From NCBI RefSeq assembly GCF_051020955.1, contig NC_135018.1:6552939-6616938 (forward strand): DNA of 64,000 nt, given 5' to 3'. The DNA comes from Megalopta genalis (Eukaryota > Arthropoda > Insecta > Hymenoptera > Halictidae). Positions 55,797 through 64,000 of the stretch are shown piece by piece (positions within the stretch are counted from its first letter, which is position 1; the number at the start of each line of letters is the position of its first letter). Under the pieces are notes generated by a model that was given only the letters and a program-made list of their open reading frames with translations, was not told where the DNA came from and ran no database searches. Both the position numbers and the translations under genes were made by a program.

Positions 55797-56787
55797 CTGG
55801 TCGAAAACACTTGGCCAAAGTTTGCGAAGTCGGCTGTTCGGACGAAAGCAGAGCCATAATTTCATTTTCCAGTGTTCACCGTTTGTTTGAGTTCCTTGGG
55901 TCTTGCGTCTTCCCTTTTCCAACTGTTGACATATTTCTGATATTTTTGCTGTTGCCATATTTCCTTTAACCCTTAGCGGACGACGACCTTTTCGGCCGAG
56001 TCAGGTAGCAGGACGAGGCGATTTTTGCAAATATGTCGAGTGTCTTACATGGTAAAATAAAATGATCTTACATATAAATTATCTTACAAAAATGTTATAT
56101 TTCGTTAGTTTATCTATATTCACACTTTTATGAATATAATTTTACAAAAGTTATGATTTGTAGTTTCGTTCGGTGTGATAGTTTATAAAACATTGACCAA
56201 GATGCATTCTTGGTTTGTCTGGACATGCATCACAGAAACAGGTCGTCTCATGTCTTCCCCCTGGTTTGTTTCGACTGGAACAAACTTTGCAATCTTTCTT
56301 TGTGCCAGTAACAATTACATGCAGTTCCCCGTTTAGACGAATTTCGTCAGAGTTGGCCGTCGAACTTGAAGATCTATCTCGTGGTTGACGATAATCTCCA
56401 CTCAATTTGTTGATCAAAATTTTGCGAAAGTTCAAATGTGTAACTGGCTGTTCGTTTCTCTGCCTTTTTACATGTTTGTAGAGAATGTACGAATCGATTA
56501 AACAAATTTCCAGTCCACGGAAAAATAATTTGCGCCACCACTTCAGAGACTTTCTCATAAAACAGTACGTTGAACAATGTTGGAGATAATGAAATCTAAC
56601 ATAAACACCGACTGTCGCCTCTCACTCGCCATTCGTCCTGCCGCGCGAAACGCCGTGGCGACCGAGAGTCGCCTCTCGTCCGCAAAGGGTTAATCATACG
56701 TAAGCGATTTCTGTGTCTATCGAACAGGCAACAAGAAGCTAGCACTTGAAACTTGTCTCCGACGGGATGAAGCTTCTCCAATTGCAT
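55797..56787 (-). CDS. candidate host coding exon split by a piggyBac insertion
   Basis: On the minus strand an open frame runs from ATG at 56787 to the transposon edge (56694) and a second from the other edge to 55797. If the element at 55966-56693 is removed leaving one TTAA, the two frames join in phase into 89 codons with no stop. The first part includes KLHPVGDKFQVLASCCLF, the second ISEICQQLEKGRRKTQ and LWLCFRPNSRLRKLWPS. The second ends in CAG followed by GTAATT, a usable donor, in phase 0. An in-frame TGA lies just before the ATG, next to a possible acceptor (TTTTCTGAG). I do not recognise the family. It may be a real gene, a pseudogene or an older transposon hit by a younger one. Confidence 0.45.
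55966..56693 (-). mobile_element. internally deleted piggyBac element, 728 bp
   Basis: TTAA at both sides. The termini CCCTTAGCGGACGA (left) and CCCTTTGCGGACGA (right, reverse complement) are inverted repeats, and GAGAGTCGCCTCTC-type sequence repeats near the right end. The C-terminal part of the transposase is retained on the minus strand. It lies inside the candidate exon described at 55797-56787, in the same orientation. Confidence 0.9.
56151..56558 (-). pseudogene. piggyBac transposase C-terminal fragment
   Basis: A 135-codon frame. It opens with RKSLKWWRKLFFRGLEI and SYILYK, the conserved end of the piggyBac catalytic domain, then a basic linker (KRQRN), and ends in the cysteine-rich domain: CKVCSSRNKPGGRHETTC, then CDACPDKPRMHLGQCF and YHTE. 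The Cys and His residues of this DNA-binding domain look complete. The N-terminus and catalytic aspartates upstream are deleted, so it is not an active transposase. Confidence 0.92.
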
Positions 56788-57077
56788 TAATTCTCAGAAA
56801 ACACTTTCAGATTCTCCAGAGAGCAGCTTCTATTACTAAATATCTAATACTGAACCGATCAATCTACTATGTGTGCGTTATGATGATTAAAAATATAAAA
56901 ATTCTTGAAAATCCAATAGGGACTTACGCGGCAACAGCTGTCGACATCATACTAATTGAAGTATATTCGCGAAAGATTCACGCGAAAAGAAGGCACCTTT
57001 GTGTTTACATTCCTCCCTACTACCTTCTTTTTCCCTATTTCCCATGTTTATGTCATTTGTAGTTTCTTTGCATCCTA
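56788..57077. other. mixed DNA upstream of the candidate exon
   Basis: A 63-codon plus frame without motifs. No minus-strand promoter element is evident. Confidence 0.35.
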
Positions 57078-57326
57078 TTAACACGTTCCGTGCCACGTGT
57101 ACCATCCATGGTACACGCTTGCATGTTTACTTAGTGAACTGAACAAATTGTTTACAAGAAATTTAGAACCGAAGAATCAATTTCCACCGCAAGAATGGGC
57201 GTTGATAAGTTTTTGTTACGTTGTTATGTGTACGAGAATTAATAATTGCACGTAATACATCAAGTTTTAGTAAAATATCAAAGTGTGAAGATTCGAGTAA
57301 AAAAAGCTCGGCACGGAACGTGTTAA
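57078..57326 (+). mobile_element. piggyBac-type MITE, copy D of 4
   Basis: TTAA-flanked, CACGTTCCGTGCC ends, 249 bp and near-identical to the other three. Its subterminal palindrome has one change (CCATCCATGG for CCATCGATGG), which breaks the centre of the perfect palindrome. Confidence 0.92.
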
Positions 57327-58394
57327 ATACATTTACATTACATAACCTTACACTGTGCCATCGTTAATTATAACATATTTTTATTCGTTGTATTTATTGT
57401 TTAAAAATTTATATTCGTCCACTTGTTTTTGTCCCCCTTCCACGCCCCCACTCCTGCAATTGACATTTAATCTTTGTAAAGCTCGTTAAATTTTAATCAC
57501 AACTGTGCCATAGGAAAACTTTCTCGCGTTATTTGCCTTGGGAATATACATATACTATATTTACGAAGAGCAACATTTTCAACGAAGGAGAATTAATTGC
57601 GTTACGTAGGTAAAGGAAAATTCGAACAGCGATATTTCTACGAAATTTGTTTATCCCAACGAATATAATATTCGCTAAATGCCAAATTTTCTGGCTTTCG
57701 TAAATGTGTCCCGGCAATGGAAAATAAAATACGACCGTATCAGCATGAATTATTTTCGTGATATCGCACGCGTGCATGTATTAATATTTTCATATTTTAC
57801 TTTTATATTGTATAACCCCAGAACTAATTAAGTTTTAATATTTTACTGAGATATTAATAATATCGGATTGCATGAAACTGCATGGTAGAGTCAATCTTGG
57901 AAAATGATTAGCCGCGTAAAACGATGTAATTTTACAGCCATTGAATATAATTTACGGCCATTTTAATATCCCATTAATAATATTAACATAAGATCTAAAT
58001 AATCTAAATAATCCTTAAAGTGTGCTATATTTCTGCCAGACGGTGTATTCGTAAGGAAAATTGCATTTCAGATTGTTCCTAAGCTGCCACATATTATTGA
58101 CGCACGACAAAAGCTTTATTTTCCACAATGTGCTGCTAAGGAAACTTCATTCGTAAATTATTTGTAGCCGATTAGAACGATCGATGCAAGAAACGAAAAT
58201 TGTCTCGTATGCAAGTTCCTCGACTGCGTGCAAAAACGATTGAATACTGCAAGGATACCGGGATTATTACCGAGGAACATATTTCGCCGTGGCATCTGCC
58301 AGCCGGTCGCAACGAAAAGTGACACCGGGAAATTTCGGAAAAGTCGGCGAGGCAGTCGCACGCGACAATTCTCCGGGAAAGTCGTCCTCGACCA
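57327..58394. other. AT-rich DNA without a recognised gene
   Basis: An 82-codon minus frame (57529-57777) has no motif. Around 57940 ACGGCCATT/ACAGCCATT repeats twice. Nothing else seen. Confidence 0.4.
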
Positions 58395-58424
58395 TGTCGT
58401 CGTCGTCGTCGTCGTCGTCGTCGC
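58395..58424 (+). repeat. (GTC)n trinucleotide microsatellite
   Basis: Ten GTC units flanked by CCAT and ATGG, within GC-rich DNA (58250-58740) that holds overlapping chance frames on both strands (Val, Ser or Arg runs). Confidence 0.95.
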
Positions 58425-59679
58425 ATGGTATAAGCCACTTTGTCGTGGGTGACGCAGCTCGTGCACGGTTTAATAAAGATGAGCTTATGAAAATTTATGG
58501 CTGGAGGCCGCGTGCGCGCCCCACGATCCTATTGGCTCGGCAATTTGAACGTGATGATTTGTTTTATTCATGAGCGATCCATTTCAGACGGCGGCCCGGC
58601 CCGATCCGGCCCGCGTTCCTGTTCGCCCCGGTTAAATAAGAAACAAGCGAACGCATCAGGATGCGGGCTAAACAGCGCTAAGACCTTCCCCCCATCATCC
58701 TCCCCGGACATTCAGCGGGAAATAAACGCTCCATAAGTTTCGCGTTGATTGGCGTTCCTTCGCCACTTGCCGCCAATTCAATTCTGACGATGCCGTTCGT
58801 TTCTCAATTCTGCGATGATACTTTGATTGCCGAGACCCTTTCGCGGCACGAAGAATATTCTATAATATTTTATCATAAGTGGACTTTGGACTTCGTTGCA
58901 TTCGCGAGAAGGATTAATAGTTCAAATATGAAACTGAAAATGTTCTAGATGAATTCAAGGATATTAACGGAGAAAAGATATCTTCATCTAATTTGTATTT
59001 TTTACGATTTTAACTCGGATCACTTTTATTTTGCGTAAAGTCGTCAGTAGACTGCCGATCTTTGTGCACTTATTTATACATTTTTAGCATGGCCGGAATT
59101 TGAGGCTGAATCATTTCTTTCTTTAAGTCTTAACTTTTAACTCCTGAATTATTTCTTTCTCTGTATCAAGTTAACTTTTAACTTCTGAATGCATTTCGTG
59201 CATTTCGTTCATGTTGATTTTCAATTTACGTTTTTCTACTTTCTTTACTTTTTCAATTTACGTTTTTTTACTTTTAATTCAGTTATTTAAGAAACTGGAA
59301 ACACAGGATAAATGACGGATAAATTTGAAACTCCACGAAACGACTAAACAGATTATCAGCATTCCGGCCATTGGCCGGGTGCAGGTAGAAAAACGAAAAT
59401 CCTGTGATTGCATAGAGATTGGCGCAGCAATAACGGCGCGAGATGTGCACGCGTCACCGGGGCCATTTCGAAGACGGGAAAGGGGATGAAAATCCTGGCT
59501 TACAGTCGGTCCGGGCTACAAGCGACGAAAACCGCTTACACAGATTCGTTACAATCCCCGCGTTATCGGTTTAATGCGTTTCGTTATTCAGCCTTTTAAT
59601 TGGCCCGGCGTGGCCAAATGAAATTCCAGACGAGGCTGTGAGTGGACATACACACGCGCGCGCACACAAAGAGAGAGAG
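58425..59679. other. GC-rich then AT-rich DNA, no gene recognised
   Basis: TAGACTGCCGATCTTTGTGC at 59048-59067 is an inverted copy of the motif at 49642. A diverged duplicate of CTGAATYATTTCTTTCT lies at 59106 and 59144. Otherwise nothing. Confidence 0.4.
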
Positions 59680-59990
59680 CAATAGAGAGTAAGAGAGGGA
59701 GAGAGAGAGAGAATGCGAGAGAGCGAGAGAGCAATAGAGAGTAAGAGAGAGAGTGAGAATACGAGAGAGCGAGAGAACAATAGAGAGTAAGAGAGAGAGA
59801 GAGAGAGAATGCGAGAGAGCGAGAGAGCAATAGAGAGTGAGGGAGAGAGAGAGAATGTGCGAGAGAGCGAGAGAGCAATATAGAGTAAGAGAGAGAGAGA
59901 GAATGCGAGAGAGCGAGAGAGTAATAGAGAGTAGGAGAAAGAGAGAGAATGCGAGAGAGCGAGAGAGAGAAGGAGAGAAAGAGAAAACGC
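59680..59990 (+). repeat. higher-order GA repeat, six units of 46 to 52 bp
   Basis: Units start with YAATAGAGAGTRAGAG at 59680, 59732, 59778, 59828, 59876 and 59922, and each contains GAATGCGAGAGAGCGAGAGA or a variant. The 159-codon Leu/Ser-rich minus frame and the Arg/Glu plus frame are translations of this repeat. Confidence 0.9.
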
Positions 59991-60059
59991 GGGAGAGCGA
60001 CAGAGAGAGTAGAAAGAAGAATAAAGCGAGTAGAAAGAGCGACGAAGAGAGGACGAGGA

Positions 60060-60894
60060 GATCGCACGAGAGAACTCGATGGCTGAAAATTGAGTTTTAC
60101 ATGTTGAAATCTGTTAACACGAGAGACAGGCTTGTGTCCTGTGAATTTTCATCGGTGACGCCGTCGCCATTGTCGTCCCTCTGTTGTCCGATATCCTCGT
60201 TCTTTCTCTATTCGACCACTCGAACGGCGCTAGTTTTTCCCCGGCCGTGTATCGTATATTACGGTTTATCAATCGACAGGCTTGCGGATTAAGTATCCGG
60301 ATTCAGGGATTTCCCGAATTTTTATCGGGTCACCGCAGTCACACGACGGTTTTTACAAATGCCTGCTCTTTGTGGGCTCGGCTCGCGCCTCCCATCGGAT
60401 TTCAATGCCGCCAACGAAATTATTAGCCGTAGTGCGACACTGGGCACGCGTGCCACGTGCAAAGACCACTGTTTGATTTGCCTCGAAAAATCGACTGGAA
60501 TGTGTGCTAATTTTCCGACGGAGGGGCCCGGTAAATAGACACCGGTCGTTTTTGTACGGAACCACGTGTGGTGTCACTTTGCCTTTCGTTTAATGTGTGC
60601 TGAAGTTTCTGTGCAGCGGAATTAAAGTCAATGTTTTGTTTGCAGATTTTTAATTTGATTTGTTCATTTCTGTCATTTGAATTTTTCTAAATTTGATATT
60701 ACAGAGTGTTAAATATGCATTAAGTTGTAATAAAGACATTGATTTATTTTTGAATTTGAATTTTTCTAATATTAACCAGTTAAATGTTGCAATGTCTGTG
60801 GAAAGTGTGGCTGTTATGATATCGGATTAAATTTGTAACGACGTGAATGTTTTATTTTCTTATTTCTCCACTAACGTTTACTTATTTCCTTAAC
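60060..60894. other. GC-rich then AT-rich DNA, no gene recognised
   Basis: Frames of 64 to 80 codons without motifs. TTAACCAGTTAAATGTTGC at 60772 resembles the start of the end at 60895. Confidence 0.35.
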
Positions 60895-60935
60895 TTAACC
60901 AGTTAGCTGTTCTCGACGAGTACACTCGTCACGGA
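60895..60935 (+). mobile_element. lone piggyBac-type terminus
   Basis: TTAACCAGTTAGCTGTTCTC followed by GACGAGTACACTCGTC, a near-palindrome characteristic of piggyBac-type subterminal repeats and similar to 20435. No inverse end is found downstream within the window, so the element is truncated or its other end has decayed. Confidence 0.55.
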
Positions 60936-62035
60936 GTCAACAATTTGCTGTTTAAATAGCAATTTTCGTGAAAATTGAAGTATTGTATATTCGTAAATTT
61001 TTTTAGATGTTCTGAATATTTGGAGGCTAAGACGAGGTGAAACGAACAAGCAAAAGAATATGAATAATTATTATGGGAAGGCTGTTGAATAATCAAATGA
61101 AGTTGGAGGCGATCGAAACTGTTATATGTATATAACAAAATATTATGTACAAAATTAGTATAGATATTTGTGTTTATATTTTAATAAATTACTAGAACGT
61201 TATTATGGGCACATCGAACGAACTAAAAAATTGATACGATTATTATTGACGCGTAACATCGTTCTTATTATATAGAACGTATGTAGAGAGTACATAATCA
61301 TAGATTTCAATTTACGATTTCACTTTTGTTTTATACTTTAGCGGAAGTCGATCAATTTCTACAGCGATTGAATACTCCACAATTGAAAATAGTAACTATT
61401 TAACAATTGTTGGACGGTCGAATCGATGACACAGAAACAAGAATCACTGTAACTAGAACGGAAGTGGCTATCAGTCTCGAACACAGTGCGCCAGGATGTA
61501 ATCGTGAAATGTTTCGCGAACTTTCTGTCCCTTTGACGACAGAACCAAAGTTCTGGATCGCTTGGAACTCAAACGATTGTCTTTATTGTCGTCCTCCGAC
61601 TTCTACGACCCTAAGATGAAGGCGCGTAATGCGAATGGTAACTGCCGGATCTCTAAATCTGGCGTGGAATATTAATTACAATTATATTTCCGTACGAACC
61701 AGTGCGGCAAAGTTACTGAAAGAGCTTGAATTTACAATACCGTAGCATTTTACTTATTATATATTTGTATATATATTATATTATTATATTTTACAAATCT
61801 GAGTGCATTCGCAAAAATTTATGTTATTTAATTTGTGGACATCCATAATAATTATTGTGGACGGCATAATTTTCTGGGCGATTAAATGCCGCGAAACCGA
61901 AAATAAAGAACGGAACTGCGTTAAATATTAGCGAAGTTTGCGCTTTAAATAACTCCGCAGCCTTTCATGACACCACGCGCTCGCTTTATTCATTATTTAT
62001 TAAAAGGAATTAAGGAGAATCCTATTTTCCTCGTA
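60936..62035. other. AT-rich DNA, one weak frame
   Basis: The frame at 61407-61619 (plus, 70 codons, opening at TTG) has protein-like composition (RTEVAISLEHSAPG, FWIAWNSNDCLYC) but no recognised family, ATG or splice sites I trust. Otherwise nothing. Confidence 0.3.
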
Positions 62036-62660
62036 AATGATTGCAGCGAGTGCGAAAATAAAAGAATGAAACTGAATGAAATATTATTGAAGCTTATATC
62101 ATTGTGATATTTGAAAGCCTTTTATACGTTATAAATACACAGTTCGCCGAGCAATCCAAAGTTTAATAAAATTTATATCCCTCCTGAATTATTACGGCAA
62201 CTTCCAAAATGGAGATGAAACGGTGCTGAATATTATCAATGTTTGCATTTAACAACTTTTTAAAGCCTCTTACGCATCAATATTGTAAACGCACAAACCC
62301 CACAGTGCACGTTTTATTTTCCCGAGATGCCCGTTACATAAAATATCTCTCTTAAATCGCCGCAGTAAATTTCAAAATAAAATTGGTCGAGCCTTGTTCA
62401 AATGCCCGAAGCTTATGTAAAACATTACTTATGTAAAACAAATTTTTCTCTCCAATTACCACCATAAATTAATAAAAACATTACATCTGTATCAAATATT
62501 ATCGGAGCCAGTATTTAAAAATGCTTTCGAGCCGTTCATACGCAGCAAATGCAGGAGACTCTACATTTTAACCATTAAAACATCTGCGACTAATTAAAAT
62601 GATATTTTTATCTCGAATTATTTCAGCAATTTCTAAAATACCTGCAACAATACTGCATCA
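62036..62660 (+). repeat. ancient ~155 bp tandem repeat, about 4 units
   Basis: Unit starts resembling AATTATTRCRGCAAYTTCYA lie near 62036, 62188, 62350, 62455 and 62613. Later in several units comes AAAGCCTYTTAYRCR (62113, 62263, and GAGCCGTTCATACGC at 62530). Spacing is about 152, 162, 105 and 158 bp. Units are heavily diverged, which explains why no short-range repeat is obvious. Confidence 0.45.
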
Positions 62661-62756
62661 CGGTATAAACCATCCGGTTTAAAGTATTAAACGAGTAAAC
62701 AAAGCTGCGCGAAATTATGAAAATCTGTATTTTACAATTCTTTATAGACGTTTGGT

Positions 62757-62762
62757 TTTATT
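62757..62762 (-). terminator. poly(A) signal AATAAA
   Basis: On the minus strand AATAAA lies about 29 nt after the stop codon of the candidate last exon at 62791-62924. Confidence 0.3.
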
Positions 62763-62790
62763 ATTATAGAACTTGGCAATATATTAAATA

Positions 62791-62924
62791 TTACTCTGCT
62801 ACACTTTTTGACTCTTTAGACTCGAGTGGTGACTCGGAGACATCGCTGAAAATTGTTACACCATCTTCCAAAATAATGTTTACATTACCATATTTGTTTA
62901 TACATAAGAAACTGTTGAACACAA
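62791..62924 (-). CDS. candidate last exon of an unrecognised minus-strand gene
   Basis: On the minus strand a good acceptor, TTTTATACAGTTTCAG, is followed by 44 codons to a TAA at 62791: VFNSFLCINKYGNVNIILED and then an acidic, Ser-rich tail (SDVSESPLESKESKSVAE). An AATAAA follows 29 nt downstream. The frame is also open further upstream (to about 63123), but that part is hydrophobic and AT-driven, which looks like intron. I do not recognise the protein. The rest of the gene would lie at higher coordinates. Confidence 0.35.
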
Positions 62925-63552
62925 CTGAAACTGTATAAAATACGGAAACTAATTTTTTAAATTTCTGATACAAGGTTTGATGTGCTTTTGCCTTGATCTT
63001 GTCAAAACTTAAGAAACACGTTGCAAATGAAAACGAAAAGTATACAAGAATGATATTATACACAAAATAAAAGAATAAACTATTGTATTCATAAAAATAA
63101 AAATTACAGAGAAACAATAACACAAACGACTTCTTAGATATATTTTTTTATTCAAAGTAATTCAGTAACTGAAACAAATGTATCTTCTATTTCTATAACT
63201 GTGCACTGTAACTGGATTCAGTTTTACATCACCTTACTTTCTTGGTCGGTGAAATGTGCGTATTCATTCCTCTTTTGAGTGATATCGTAAATATTGAAAC
63301 ATATATAATAAATTGTGCTAGATAATTTAGTACGGAAAATTGTACGTTTCTGCATTTTTATTATAGAATTATTTACCTAGAACTGATCGCAGTAATTGAC
63401 ACACAGTAACTAGATCAGTGACCAGATTTGAATATTAATTGTTCCGCTGATCTATTAAATCTCCTTAATTTTATTTGAATCCGCGAAACATAAGGGTATT
63501 GAACAAGTAATTAACCAGATACAACTTAATTTTTCAATTTTAATTTCATTCA
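62925..63552. other. AT-rich DNA, possibly intron of the gene ending at 62791
   Basis: No repeat or frame worth listing. Confidence 0.3.
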
Positions 63553-63665
63553 ATCAAATGCTTTAATTTTATGAAATTAAAGTCAACACTGTTGACACAT
63601 TTTGTCAAATATTTTGTGCTTTTTATACATTTCAATTATGTAAAAAGTTCGCAATTACGCAAAAG
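63553..63665 (+). repeat. second copy of the repeat at 38908
   Basis: Shares CTTTAATTTTATGAAAT, TTGTCAAATATTTTGTG and TTTCAATTATGTAAAA with 38908-39062, with deletions in the middle. Confidence 0.5.
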
Positions 63666-64000
63666 ACTTCCATAAACAAGTGAAACAGATCAGTCGATGG
63701 ATAGCATCAGGCTCGCTAGCAATTGTGCTCTCATCTCTAGATCTCCTTCGGATGAAAATTCGTCGGTGGATTGAAGAGAGGAGGGGGGGCGCGTTGATAC
63801 GTAGATCAACGTACTCGAACATCAGGAAACTTTGCCCGCGGGGATCGAGAGTGCTGTTCCCGTCTAAATCAAGATCCTGCCATGCTCTGGCTCGCTCCGA
63901 TTACATTTTCGTTCTCATTGTGCCGGCACTTTTCAGCCAGGCCGGCCTCCATCAAAATTCGCAAAAGTTTTCGCGCAGACAGCGACGGCGCAAAGGAGAC
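63666..64000. other. GC-rich DNA at the window edge
   Basis: From 63690 the DNA becomes GC-rich. No frame is long enough or conserved enough to call before the window ends. Confidence 0.3.

Noticed and set aside
59588..60067. 159-codon Leu/Ser-rich membrane-like protein (minus)
   Set aside because: Translated higher-order GA repeat.

Overview
The window looks like non-coding nuclear DNA from an insect, most likely an aculeate hymenopteran such as a bee. The evidence is many TTAA-flanked piggyBac-type elements, a sharp mosaic of AT-rich DNA and short CpG-rich blocks, abundant (GA)n/(TC)n and other simple repeats, and no compact bacterial-style genes. The species call is inference. I see no rRNA, tRNA or CRISPR, and no complete protein-coding gene; long reading frames are mostly chance frames in GC-rich blocks or in tandem repeats.

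Mobile DNA dominates. piggyBac-type: four near-identical ~250 bp MITEs (3117, 7746, 13925, 57078); two elements keeping transposase pieces (51053-51902, 55966-56693); a 1 kb element with a transposase C-terminal relic (21414-22430) and its 328 bp deletion derivative (24650-24977); two elements with CCCTTTCGCT ends (1510-2111, 27326-27677); a degenerate copy (22681) and a lone end (60895). Mariner/pogo-type MITEs lie at 5443, 16791, 17019, 24983, 28819 and 41680. A minus-strand jockey-like reverse-transcriptase tail (6899-7640) and a candidate 601 bp solo LTR with a GTAG target duplication (33750-34350) are the retroelements. A composite element with CACTG ends, a TTA duplication and an internal AGCTC array (37611-38879) has a rearranged second copy at 53137-54326.

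Tandem arrays include a minisatellite whose periods (123 and 156 bp) are all multiples of three (12714-13455), a higher-order GA repeat (59680-59970), a hexanucleotide array (52843-53036) and an ancient ~155 bp repeat (62036-62660).

Possible host-gene content is sparse. The best case is on the minus strand at 55797-56787: an 89-codon frame becomes continuous when the piggyBac insertion is removed down to one TTAA, and it is followed by a splice donor. A candidate last exon with a poly(A) signal lies at 62791-62924 (minus). A juxtaposed acceptor/donor at 4317 (and a weaker one at 11972) fits a recursive splice site, which would place part of the window inside a long plus-strand intron. A candidate 5' exon donor sits at 35430 (plus).
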